Source: Corallium rubrum
Taxonomy: Eukaryota > Cnidaria > Anthozoa > Scleralcyonacea > Coralliidae
Length of the DNA: 64,000 nucleotides
NCBI GenBank assembly: GCA_964035015.1
Contig: OZ036014.1
Location: 5,616,495-5,680,494, forward strand
Reading direction: 5' to 3'
Below the pieces are notes generated by a model. The model ran no database searches and was not told the origin of the DNA. It saw only the letters and a program-made list of their open reading frames with translations. Positions 11,055-23,000 of this stretch are shown one piece after another; position 1 is the stretch's first letter, and each line of letters begins with the position of its first letter. The position numbers and the translations under genes are program-made.

Positions 11055-11894
11055 GTCTACAAAAAACAGCATATATTCAATAATATAGCTTGTACGAAGA
11101 ACTTTCTCAAAGAGAAATGCATGTTTCTCTCGTCATCTTTCGTGTCTACAAAAAACAGCATATATTCAATAATAGCTTGCACGAAGAACTTTCTCACAAA
11201 GAGAAATGTTTCTCGTCATCTTTCGTGTCTACAAAAAGCAGCATATATTCAATAATAGCTTGCACGAATAACTTTCTCAAAGAGAAATGTTTCTCTCGTC
11301 ATCTTTCGTGTCTACAAAAAACAGCATATATTCATGATATAGCTTGCACGAAGAACTTTCTCAAAGAGAAATGTTTCTCTCGTCATCTTTCGTGTCTACA
11401 AAAAACAGCATATATTCATGATATAGCTTGCACGAAGAACTTTCTCAAAGAGAAATGTTTCTCGTCCTCTTTCGTGTCTACAAAAAGCAGCATAGCTATA
11501 TTCAATAATAGCTTGCACGAAGAACTTTCTCAAAGAGAAATGTTTCTCGTCATCTTTCGTGTCTACAAAAAGCAGCATATATTCAATAATAGCTTGCACG
11601 AAGAACTTTCTCAAAGAGAAATGTTTCTCTCGTCATCTTTCGTGTCTACAAAAAACAGCATATATATATTGAATAATAGCTTGCATGAAGAACTTTCTCA
11701 AAGAGAAATTTTTCTTTCGTCATCTTTCGTGTCTACAAAAAACAGCATATATTCAATAATAACTTGCACGAAGAACTTTCTCAAAGAGAAATGTTTCTCT
11801 CGTCATCTTTCGTGTCTACAAAAAACAGCATATATTCAATAATAACTTGCATGAAGAACTTTCTCAAAGAGAAATTTTTCTCTCGTCATCTTTC
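11055..11894 (+). repeat. 83-bp satellite, ten copies
   Basis: About ten tandem units of 78-87 bp each contain CTTGCACGAAGAACTTTCTC, AAAGAGAAATGTTTCTC, TCATCTTTCGTGTCTAC and AACAGCATATATTCA. A 250-codon frame (11090-11842) runs through it, but unit lengths vary with small indels, the frame restarts with different peptides, and no gene context exists. I treat it as non-coding. Confidence 0.9.
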
Positions 11895-12728
11895 GGACTC
11901 TCGCCCATTTTCGGGAAAATGTGCCTGCATGCACGGGTACGCGGAGCTTTGACAAAAGCAAAGTTACTGGCGATATTTTTATTTACAGAAACCTAGAAAA
12001 GGAAAGGTAGGATAAGACTGTAAAAAGGACAAAGTTTGGGGTATATGAGCAACTTATTATAGATCACTGCAGCATCATTGCAGAACAAATATAGAGATGT
12101 CTGAAATCAAAGTAGTATGCTACGTAGGCAGTGTTGAAACAACAATCAAAATATAGCAATATATATATATATATATATATAGTATATATATTATATATAT
12201 TATATTGCAACACAAATTGACGACTGGCATGTTACACAGTTGTCATGCAATTTGTGCGACCGTTGCAAACTTGGGTTGCAAGTTTTCACTCCATATCAAA
12301 GGCTTGTAATACTTCTGCAACGCATAAATCAGCCTTGACTGGGTATTTTCACACCAGTCGACTTACCTCGCATGCAACGCCTTTGCCTAACCCATTACTT
12401 TTAACGACGCTACAGTGTCGCATTGCGTTCACATAAATTACTGACGAACTCAACCTAGTCCCCAGGACCTTTTGCGTGACGAACTCAGCTCTTCGTTGGG
12501 GCAGTCGCTAGAATTGAATTCGTTGAATAAAAACGACGACTTCACGTCGTCTTATTAACATCAACGAAGCTACTACGAATTGAACTTTCCTGACACTTTA
12601 AATTCTCTTTCGTTCCGTGTCTAAGTTATGCATCCTATTTCCATAAATTTGATTTTCTCTTAAATGGGTGCTCCACTGCGTTTGACGCCCCGTTGTATTT
12701 TTTAGCCATTGGCGTTTTGGCCTTCATT
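11895..12728. other. Intergenic with repeat fragments
   Basis: Holds a short copy (12107-12157) of the GTAGCGTGCTGCGTAGGCAGT family followed by (TA)n to 12210. The stretch 12210-12340 shares words with 15700-15800 (CAACACAAATTG, GTTGCAAG-type blocks) and may be another dispersed repeat. No gene is seen. Confidence 0.45.
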
Positions 12729-13323
12729 TTATTATTATTATTATTAATTTTGTGATATGCTCCCTTTCGGGCTTTTCAGCATAAAATTACAAGTTTAACC
12801 ACGTAAAATTATTAAAAATAGTTACCCTTAATACAAATTTCAATTTATTTAATCTAATCTACTATATAAATATTATAAAACCTTTTTAACTATTTAGTAA
12901 AAATTTCTTAAGTCCCAATTTAAAAGTCTTAATGTCCTTTATTGACTTTAGTGTTTGGTCGAGTTTATTCCACAGAGCTACACCACGATAGTAGAATGTT
13001 CTTTGCCCTGTACTTGTTCTAAATTTAGGAATATCCAAATCATGCATGATGCGGGTATGGTGATCATGGGTTTCATACCGATGATTAAATTTCTCACTTA
13101 AACAAGCAGGCGCTAGGCCGTTGATGCACTTAAACATCAATAATATATCTTTATACTGTAGTTGTCGGTCTACAGTTAGCCATTTCAAGTCCGTTAGCGC
13201 TGGAGTTATGTGTTCATATTTATTAATATTCGTAATTATTCTCGCGGCAAAGTTTTGGATCAATTGGAGCTTCTTAATGTTCTTGACTGTGATGTTTGCC
13301 CAGACCGAAGAGCAATAGAACAA
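12729..13323 (-). pseudogene. LINE 3' remnant (reverse transcriptase tail)
   Basis: The minus-strand frame 13323-12886 encodes 145 residues with the order typical of the region after the reverse transcriptase core in Jockey/CR1-like non-LTR retrotransposons: LQLIQNFAARII, then LKWLTVDRQLQYKDILLMF, then ING-AP, then a late WNKL and a Lys-rich end. It starts mid-protein, so the endonuclease and catalytic core are missing, a 5' truncation as usual for LINEs. The sequence beyond the stop to 12729 resembles a 3' UTR and ends in an ATT/AAT triplet tail, the expected terminus. The exact clade is not assigned. Confidence 0.75.
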
Positions 13324-13491
13324 CTTGCTTAAAACCAGAGATTCTATAATAACCTTTTATAGATTCTAGATTTTGTAGATTCTATAATTTACCTTCTTAC
13401 ATCGACTACTAAGGACTTATTAACCGAGTGCGAGGATAAAACCGAGGGCAAATACTTTCCCGTACAGACCGAGCAAACGAGGTTAATAAGG

Positions 13492-13903
13492 AATTTATTA
13501 TATGGCTATTGGTTCCTTTTATTTTTAAGTTTCGGGCCTTGTTTTCGTCTTCGGAGTATGCTGTTTACCTTACCTGTTAACTTTTGTACGTGTCGCTTCT
13601 TGGCCTTCTTGTTTACACCAGTTCGGCCTATATTTGTCGTATTTTTAGATAAACAGCTTTAAAGAGAACCAGCAGTAATGTTCCAACACATTTTATTGTT
13701 CAGAATATTTGAATAAAGATACCTATTTCTCTTTTATTTATATTCAAATCAACTCAGGAATTTTCCCGCCAAAACTTACAGGGCCGAGAAAAAAGCGTAT
13801 TGACCCCGAGGTCAATATCGTAAAATCCCGACCTCTCGGGAACCAATCAGCGTGCGTCGTTTTGCGTACGGACCGGAAATCAAACCCAGCCATATAATAA
13901 ATT
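13492..13903. mobile_element. MITE with 16-bp terminal inverted repeats
   Basis: AATTTATTATATGGCT at 13492-13507 and its perfect complement at 13888-13903 bracket 380 bp of non-coding DNA. Inside, CGGACCGGAAATC and ACCAATCAGCG lie near the right end. The small frame at 13709-13897 is not supported as a gene. Confidence 0.6.
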
Positions 13904-13985
13904 TTCTTATTGCCTTTCCTCGCCGGTCTGCGTTCATTCTGAATTGAACGCGACGATAATTGTTGGACGTATGCATGCGACAGGT

Positions 13986-14866
13986 CTAAGGCCCTGTTTT
14001 CAAGTCAAATCTCGCAATCCACTGCGTGGATTTACTTCAGCCGGAAACGAATGGCTGAAGTCAATCCACGCAGTGGAGTGGATTGACTTGAGATTCAAGC
14101 AAGGATCGCCGATTTGAATGTCTCCAATCTGATTAATCTAAACACGGTTTGACTTAAAAATGACTTGATACGCATGAGTGAAGTTGGTGCGTGTTGTATA
14201 CATGGCGGACATTGAGGAAAGCCCAGAAAATAGTGTTGAAAAACCGCTTACAAAAAGCAAAACCAGATCGGATTCTCCATGTAAACATGTGCCCGGATTG
14301 ACTCAGAGTTGGAAAAAAGCTGCGGGTATGCGGGGACCACCCGGAGGAAGGTTTACTTTAGTGAGGAAGGTTTAAAGTGAAAACACGTGAAACAACACAT
14401 TCGGTAATCTGAGAAAGTTACAACTGACCAAGCAAGGTGTCGAGAAGAAAAGCGATTTGCAGCAAAACATTGGCTAACCAACAATTATGCAGCACTGGCA
14501 GTGGCAGCAGTTACATGTGTGAGACATGTACGCTGATGTCTGCTGTGATGTCTGTATATCTTCGCAGCAGACGAGGGTAGTTAGTAGGCTGTCAGTCAGC
14601 AGCGGTCAGTTATTAGTAGCTCTTGTAGTATGCCAAAGCTTACCTATATAGGAAAACCTAGGAAACCAAGGTACTCTAAAAGTCACGCAGTGTTTATGAA
14701 CGTTGCAAAACACAAAATTCTCGCTATATATTTTGAGGAAGGCTATCTAAACTTAAAAACCCATCCGGAGGAAGGTTGAATACTTTTTCCAACTCAGGAT
14801 TGACTTCACTCGCGTTTTTCGATTCGATTGGACAGTCAACCCCCTTCATGTAAACCGTCTCTAAGT
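13986..14866 (+). mobile_element. Dispersed non-autonomous element, copy 1
   Basis: Begins with AAGGCCCTGTTTTCAAGTC and contains inverted blocks of AATCCACTGCGTGGATT. A shared block (ACGCATGAGTGAAGTTGGTG and neighbours) occurs inverted at 41693-42273. A 65-codon frame at 14178-14375 includes ATGGCGGACATTGAGGAAAG and may be a captured exon fragment, but it is too short and unconserved to call. Confidence 0.6.
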
Positions 14867-15883
14867 GTATTAGCAGGTAGTTGCATTGACATAAAACGCT
14901 GGCGCCACAATTGTCTATAACAAGCCAAGGCGAACATTTCGTGGTTTTGTTGTTTCGGTTTGATTATTTTGATTAACTGCGGTGAAGTACGATAAGATGG
15001 ATTGTTCGAACGACCTAAAGAACCAAACTGGCTATTTTACGATGAAATTCACTGCCACTTTGTGTTCCGTATAGTCTCAATGAGTTTGGCAGGTACCATA
15101 CAAGATATCCTCATTTGAATATTCAACACGGAAAGCATTCAAACAACGAGCTATGTTCCAGCAAGAAAGACGTATCCAAAGGTAAGAAGCATTAAATGGT
15201 AGTATATATTTGTGTTAGGGTACTCCTGATAACAAAACTGTATCACTAATGATTTAATTGCTGTTATTATTTAAATCATTGTAAACGATTGTCTTAAATT
15301 CAAAAGAAGTGTTGTTATATTTTGATAATATGCAAGCTCGCTAGATTTTATCAATCATACTCGGCTTTATGCTTATCTTGTTTGTGATATCTGTACAGTA
15401 AAATACTCGATTATACCGGGTTTAAATAATGAGAAATATAAACCAAGTACATCCATCTTACAGAACAGTTCTATAGTTTTATTACATCTTACAGAACAGT
15501 TCTTTAGTTACATAGTTTTATTCTTAAAGATACATTGTAATATAGCTTGATATTGTTATTGCAACTTTTACTCTAATTGTAAAACACATTGTAATTCATT
15601 TTATGCGATGATGTGTTATTAAACATTATTTATTATTATTATTATTATTATTATATAGTTATTGAATCTTAGTCGTTCAGAACTTGACAATGCTCCTGTC
15701 GCGCGCAACCTGCTTACAGGAGTTGTGAGCAAGTTATATAGGCTTGATTTACACGCCGCAATTTGTGTTGTAGATACGGCGCGAGCAGGTTGCATGTGAT
15801 ATTTGTAGGCAAAAGTTGGGCCGTCTAAATCGGTCCGTTAGTTTTCTAAACGTTTTATGACTGTATCATAATGTTATATGTAG
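14867..15883. other. Intergenic, no gene seen
   Basis: AT-rich DNA with a (TTA)n tract near 15630-15655. No ORF or RNA gene is supported. Confidence 0.5.
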
Positions 15884-16085
15884 TAAAAGTAGCGTGCTGC
15901 GTAGGCAGTGTAGAAACAACAATCGAAATATAGCAAGGTTAGATATACTGCCGAAACAGAGAACGTAGGAGTCTAACGTTTCAAGCGAATGCCCTTCGTC
16001 ACTTGTCAGAGTTTCTCTCTGACGAGTGACGATAGACCCCTACGTTCTCTGTTTCGGCAGTATATCTAACCTTGCTATATTTCAA
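15884..16085. mobile_element. Perfect 45-bp foldback element
   Basis: Arms 15925-15969 and 16039-16083 are exact reverse complements over 45 nt, separated by 69 nt that are partly inverted as well (CTTCGTCACTTGTCAGAG against CTCTGACGAGTGAC). The left flank carries the GTAGCGTGCTGCGTAGGCAGT motif seen at 3447 and 12107. The perfect arms suggest a recent foldback or a young MITE copy. Confidence 0.8.
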
Positions 16086-16401
16086 TAATGTTATATGTGA
16101 TGTGATAAGCCTTGTTACTTCTAAGCTATAGGGGAAGCAGGTGACAAACCTACAGAGCAAGCAGCGCTGAACACTTGCATCAACGTTGAAATATAATCTA
16201 AATTCCATGTACCATAACACACTTATACGGTTCCACATTTGATTACAAAAATATTGAACTTATATATTCTGAAAAAAAGTGTTAATTTTTTTAAAGGAAA
16301 CTGTGTCTTTTGTAACTAAATTATTCGTCAATATTTTTTGTAGACAAAAAAAAACTTTTTCTTAGTTTATATAATTTAGTTTCTTTTATTAATACCACTG
16401 C

Positions 16402-16613
16402 TGTAATACAGTACAGTACAGTACAGTACAATACAGTACAGTACAGTACAGTACAGTACAGTACAGTACAGTACAGTACAGTACAGTACAGTACAGTACA
16501 GTACAGTACAGTACAGTACAGTACAGTACAGTGCAGTGCAGTGCAGTGCAGTGCAGTGCAGTGCAGCGCAGTACGGTACGGTACGGTACGGTACAGTACA
16601 GTACAGTATATGA
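16402..16613. repeat. (GTACA)n pentanucleotide array
   Basis: About 210 bp of GTACA units with blocks of variants (GTGCA, GTACG) clustered at the right end. The block-wise spread of variants is typical of replication slippage. Confidence 0.95.
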
Positions 16614-16930
16614 TTATTAAGAATTACCAAAATTCGAAACGGTCAGCCTTTGCTTCTCCCTACATTTTGACAGCTCTAGAATGAACCTGCAGGGTATTCC
16701 TATAAATCGTATAAAATTTAATTCCGTTTTTTTAGTTATGGTTTCTAAAAACACAGTGCATGTTTTTGTATTTTTACGAATTACCAAAATTCGAAACCAA
16801 CAATCTTCGCCACTCCCTAAATTTTGACAGCACTATAGACTGATGCTTTCGTATTAATATTTAATTCCGTTGTATATTTTTAATTATGGTTTCTAAAAAG
16901 GCAGTGCGTAATGGCTTGTTGTCTTTTTTA
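16614..16930 (+). repeat. Tandem duplication upstream of gene B
   Basis: About 155 bp starting AATTACCAAAATTCGAAAC (16624) recurs at 16779 with moderate divergence. Shared words include TTTTGACAGC, TTTAATTCCGTT and TTATGGTTTCTAAAAA. The second copy ends in a pyrimidine tract plus TAG at 16922-16931, a possible 3' splice site for the gene B coding exon. Confidence 0.75.
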
Positions 16931-17008
16931 GTTATTCAATGCTGTACACATGAAATAATTTTTGCTGGAAAGGAATCCAAGGTAGATTGATTGAAAGTAA
17001 AGGCAAAA

Positions 17009-20000
17009 ATGGAACCCAAAGAGAAGAAGGCATTGTCCAAGGAGACAGACATTAATGATTTCGAAGCAGAGAGGGAACTGATCGAGGAGAAACACAGAAC
17101 TGAAGTACTAAACCTTTTGAAGTGTTTTGAGTTTGAAAGAACGGATATGGAGACAAGATTTCAAGAGCGACTGGAAGAGAAGGACAACGATGGAGTTTCC
17201 AACGAGACAAGCGCGAACCAAAATGAAGTAGACGAACTGAGAGAGAAGCTAGAGCGAGAAAAGGATGAGCTGCAAAAGCAATTTGATAAAGAGAAAGCTT
17301 CCCTTATGGCCAGACTAAAAAAACTCGAAGGAGAGGTGGTTGTTAAAAGGGAGAGCGACTCTGTTGGTCAATATGAAGATGATCATACTTTATCGCGTGA
17401 ATTTGAAGTCGATAAACAGCGTACAGAAGAGAAGGGTTTGGCTGTTTTAAAAGCAACTGATAGTCACCATGAATGGACAGGAGAAAGTTCCGCCCAAGAA
17501 GTACAAAAAGATGAAAGCAAAACAAGCACTTCAATCGCATCACGTAACACCACAGGAGACCAGCAGTTTTATAGCGAAGATTACAACTCAAGGTCGAGCG
17601 AAAACGGCATGAAATCTTTGAGAGAACTAAAAGAGGAAAACCACAACTTAAAACAGGAACTCGACGACCAGTCTAGCGAGATAGGAGAGCTACAAAATCA
17701 AGTAAACCACCTGAGTAGAAAACTTGATGATATCCGAGAGCTGTTCGAAAACGAAGACGTCAACGCCGCAGATAAAAAGGAAAAACTTCGGGAACTTTTT
17801 GAAGGATGTTCCACGGAATTGACCGATGGACGCCATGAAACCAGAAAGGAACACGGAGAGGCCAGTTCTCCTGTTGGACAGCAACACCGGAGTAGCTCTG
17901 AGATGAGTTTTGTATTGGAGGAATTGAACATGGAGAATGATGATCTAAAGAATAACGTTTACGAAATGGAACAGAAGATTCGTAGAACTATTGAAGAAAA
18001 CGAAATGCAGAGGTCCGTTTTTAAAGAAAAACTTGACGGAATTGTAGAAAAATTGATGGAGAGTCAGTCTCAGGAAGGCCAGAATTCTCAACTGAATCAA
18101 AGTGTTGTGGAGAATACAATTAATGAATTGAGAGGTATTACGTTGGAGGAAACTTCACAGAAACTTTTACTAGATTACGTCAACATTGTTCTAAGTCAAA
18201 AGTCTGGTTCCCACTCTTCTGATGTGTTTGATGTTAATTTACTGCACGAAATACAATCTCTTGAACAACTTCTGGATCTCGAGATATTCGATGGACGCGT
18301 TTTCGACGAAGAAATGAAAGACGAAGTCAAACAAGTACTCCACGACAAAGAAAGAGAGTTAATGCTTGCTTACACAGTTGAGAAGCTTCGCGAAGAACTC
18401 CGAAACCGCTTTGCAACTGAGACAGTGCTGGTGGAGTTACAAAAAGAGCGGGAAAAAGATTACTTTGTTAACCAGGCGGTAAACGAGGTCTTGAAGGAAC
18501 ACTTGGGGATATCGACTACGGGAAAGGATAGCGAAGAACTTGAGAAGGCTTTGGCAAACAATTCGCAAGAAGAGCCAAGAATTCCGGAGGAGAAAATTGA
18601 GAACGGAGCAATTGATGTGGATGCTTTGAAGGCAGAGAAAGAAGAACTCGAAGGAACTTTACAGGAATTGCAAGATTATTTCCAAAAAGAAAGACAGGAT
18701 TGGCTTCAGAAGCTTCAAAGTCCACTCCAAGAGGGCTCCACACAAGTTGACAACAAGGATAAAGTTATTCAAAGCCTTCGTGCTCAGAAAGTTATGGAAC
18801 AAGTTTTGAATACCGAGCGGTTTTATTTGAGTCGTTTGTACTATATAGAGATGAAAGAGGAGTTAGATGCGTCCTTGAAGCAGTATCGGTTTGAACGAGG
18901 CGGGAAACTCGAGAAAGAAAGAGTCACCGAAGCTTGGAGACACCATGTCGAAGTAGGAGAGCTTTACCAAGAGATTCTACAAAAAGAAACCGAGAGCATT
19001 GAGAACATGAAAGAGAAAATTAACGAAGAGGAGAGGAAACCAGAAATTTGTGAATCACCGGAGGTCTCTTCTGAAGATGAATTGAGAAGAGAGAATTTGA
19101 GATTAGAGATTCAGCTGCCTATGAAATTAGAACTTGCTGAACTTCAGCGGAAGCGATGTCGTGAGCATAAAGCTGTTAGCTTGATTCTCGAGCAAGCCGT
19201 GACCGCCGTTGAGACGGCTGTACAAGAACAAGACGCCTTTTTGGTCAACAGCGATTTCCTTCAGCGCAGGTCCAGTTGGCCGAGTAGCGATGATGACACC
19301 GCGATGCCGGAAGGAGATTTTACGGAGCCGCGGTTCTCTGGAGCAACGAGAAGCGACAAAGAAAATAAGAATGGAAATGGAGGAGCCGTGAATGAAAGCA
19401 GCATTAACAGCAAGGGTGCACTGAGAAAAGCTTTAGGAAGATTGCTTGAAAAACTACTGAATGAGCAGCCAGTGAAAGATTCTGAACCTGATTCTTGCGC
19501 AAGCGATAGCGACTTCAGCGAGTTGGAGGACTCTCCGAGAAGGGATCAATCCAATGAGGACGAAATCACAGTGAAGAAGAAAAAGTTTGAAACGAGTGAT
19601 GTTTTATCTGACGATAGTCCACGAGGAAGTCTTTCCGACTTAGAAACCGAAGCTGCAAAAGAAGTTGAGACTGAAGGTTTGGAACTCAAAGATACGCCAA
19701 AGATTTCTAAAGTTACGTCGAAGAGTTCCGAAGATGTGTCGAGAGATTCCGAAGATATGTCGAAAGATCCCGAAAGTATGTCGAAGAATTCCGAATATAT
19801 GTCGAAGGATTCCGAATATAAGTCGAAAGATTCCGAGGATATGGCGAAGGATTCCGAAGATATGTCGAAAGATGCGGAAGGTGTATCGAAGGTCTCCGAA
19901 AATATGTCGAAGGATTCCGATGATGCATCGAAGAATTTTCAAGATTTGTCGAAGGGCTCGGTTCCAGAAATCTTCAAACTCTCGCCGAAGATTGATAATC

Positions 20001-23000
20001 TCTTGAATATTGAAAGATTCAACATGAGCCGTTTGCTTCGAGACGAGTACGTCGATAAGATCCGACGAGGGAGACGGAAAATTCGTCGGATGAGGGCACA
20101 GAATTACGACAACAACGAGGAGTTATTGACAAAATTCAAGGAACACGTTGGTTTGTTGCTAGACAAAACGGATTTGGGAGAAGGTGGAGAAGAAAAAGGA
20201 GATGTTGAGAAGAAAAGGTTAGCTTCAACGCCAAGTGATGACAGTGGCATTGCTGATTTCGTCGAATCTGATAAAGACGCCGTAGTTAGAAAATACAAGG
20301 AGCTGTTGGAGAAAGCGAGGAAAGATTTAAACCGGGCTCACACGGCGATGAGGGAAAAACCTGGAAGACGGAATGAGAATGAAATAAGCAACGAACTTGG
20401 AGCGATGAAGAGGAATTTGAAAGAAAAAGAGAACGACTTAAAAGAATTAGGGGATAAGCGCGTTGGACTTGAGAATGAACGCAAGGTCTTGCTTGGTAAG
20501 ATAAAAAGTGCTACAGATCCTACGAATGGAGCGGCTACAGACAGCGAGACAAAAACAGGCGACGATTTTGGACAAGTAGTGAAAGAGCAACATGATTCTC
20601 AATCTCCGTTGGCAATTGAGATTAAAGCTCAAACTGATCAGCAGTTATCTCAATTGGAACCATTCTCGGGAGCGATTGGAGCTGATGATGGTGCAAAGCT
20701 AGCTGAAGCTTCACCAGAGGCTGGTGTTCCTGAAGATCGTCACAACAGAATTGATTTGCGTCATCGAGGTTCAGCCGATAAAGGTTTCGATACTACAACA
20801 GGGAGTGAAGTAGAAAGGGGATTATTGGTGAGAGAAAACGAAGAACTAAAGGGGAAACTAGATGCATTGGAGGAAGAAATGGAAAGCAAAGATAAAGAGT
20901 TTTATGATGAAAATAAAAAGAAACAGGATGAAGTGAACGAGCTACAAAGAAAGTTGGTCGAAGGGACGGGGGGCGAGGATATACTACTCGGCTTACAAGA
21001 AAAATTGAACGAAGCTAACGAAGAGAAAAGGAATTTAGAAGCCAAATGCTCGGAAATTGAAAAGCGTAAAAGACAAGGAGAACTTGGCAGTGAGAAAAAA
21101 TATGAAGAAGACGCTGCAAAAGAGATAACAAGACTTCAAAATGAAAATGCGATTTTGGAGAACGAGATTAAACTGAAGCAAGAGAAAGTCGATGAGCTTC
21201 GAGGGAAGATGATGGAAGGAGTTGACGGAGAAGAAATTGTGAAAGAACTTCAGCTTGAATTGAAAGAACTGAATGAAAAGAATAGACTGTTAGAAAATAC
21301 AAACAAAGAATTGGCCCAAGGAGGCAAGGGACACTTCTCTGAGGTGGACAAGGTGAAAGTTATCGCTGAATTGGAGCGGGAAAATAAAACTCTAGGACTT
21401 GAAAATCAAGAGACGACTAAAAAACTAGAGAAATTACAACAGGATGTATTAGCAGGAACGGGAAGTGAGGCAATACTCGAAGGACTTCAAGACGAAGTGA
21501 AGGACTTGAAAGTTGTAAACAAAGATTTGGAGAAGAAATGTTATGATCTTGAAGAAAACAAGAAAGAAACTTATGGTTTTAAGGGGAAAGATATGAAACA
21601 ATTGGAAAAGGAATTGGAAAGAGCAAATAGAGAAAAAGAAAGATTAGATGTGGAGAACAAGAGTAAGGAGGAAGAAATCGCTGATCTTCAAAAGAAATTA
21701 GTGGAAGGAAGTGGAGGAGAAGAGTTGTTAGAAAATCTGCAACAACAAGTCAAGGAATTGAAAGACAAAGATGCTGAATTGGAAATGCATCGTCAAAATT
21801 TGGAAGATTTGAATGAAGAGCTAAAAAATAAAGAGATTGGTAATGGTGAAATGGGAAATGAGATCTCGAAGATCAAGGAAGAAAATGTTAAGTTAACTGA
21901 CGAGAATAAAACGAAGGACAGTGAAGTACGCGAGCTTCAAAAAGCATTAGTTGAAGGTAGTGGAGGAGAAGAGATTCTTCAAAAATTACAAGACAAGATT
22001 AAAGAAAGTGAAGAGAAAAACAAGATGTTGGAAAAGCAATGTAGAGATGTGAGCAACGATAATGAGGACCTGGAGAAGAAAGAAAACGAAGCCAGAAATG
22101 AAAAGAAAGAAAGGGCAACAGAACTCGCAAGAATAAAGAAAGAGAATGATTATTTGGAGCGTGCAAGTGAAGTGAAGACTGGTGAAATAACTAAACTTCA
22201 GGAGAAGTTGTTGGATGGAACTGGAGGTGAAGAAATTTTGAAAGATCTTCAAGGTCAGATGAAAGAATTGGAAGACATGAACAAGGAGTTGAGAAAGAAA
22301 TGTAATGAAATGGAAGCTCGTGAAGAAACGTCGAAAGACGATGAAGTTAACAAAGAGAAAGAATTGTCTGAATTGAAACGTAAAAACGAACGGTTACTGC
22401 TGGACAACAACGAGAAAGAAAAAGAGGTATCTGATCTTCAAAATAAATTAGTTGAAGGAACCGGAGGAGAAGAGTTGTTAGAAAGTCTGCAACAACAAGT
22501 CAAAGAATTAAAACAGAAGGATACTGAATTGGAAATACATTGTCAAAAATTAGAAGATCTGAATGAAGAGCTAAAAAATAAAGAGATTGGTAACACTGAA
22601 TTGGAAAAAGAGATCTCAAAGATCAAGAAAGAAAACGCTAAGTTAACTGATGAGAATAAAACGAAGGACAGTGAAGTACGCGAACTTCAAAAAGCATTGG
22701 TTGAAGGTAGTGGAGGAGAAGAGATTCTTCAAAAACTACAAGACAAGATTAAAGAAACTGAAGAGAACAACAAAATGTTGGAAAAACAATGTAGAGATCT
22801 GAGCAACGATAATGAGGACTTGGAGAAGAAAGAAAACGAAGCCAGAAATGAAAAGAAAGAAATGGCAACAGAACTCGCAAGAATAAAGAAAGATAATGAT
22901 TATTTAGAGCGTGAAAGTCAGGCTAAGACTGGTGAAATATCTAAACTTCTGGAAAAGTTGTTGGATGGAACTGGAGGTGAAGAAATCTTGCAAGAACTTC

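Noticed and set aside
12886-13323. Host gene on the minus strand
   Set aside because: The protein matches the tail region of non-LTR retrotransposon reverse transcriptases, lacks its N-terminal domains and is followed by a LINE-like 3' end.
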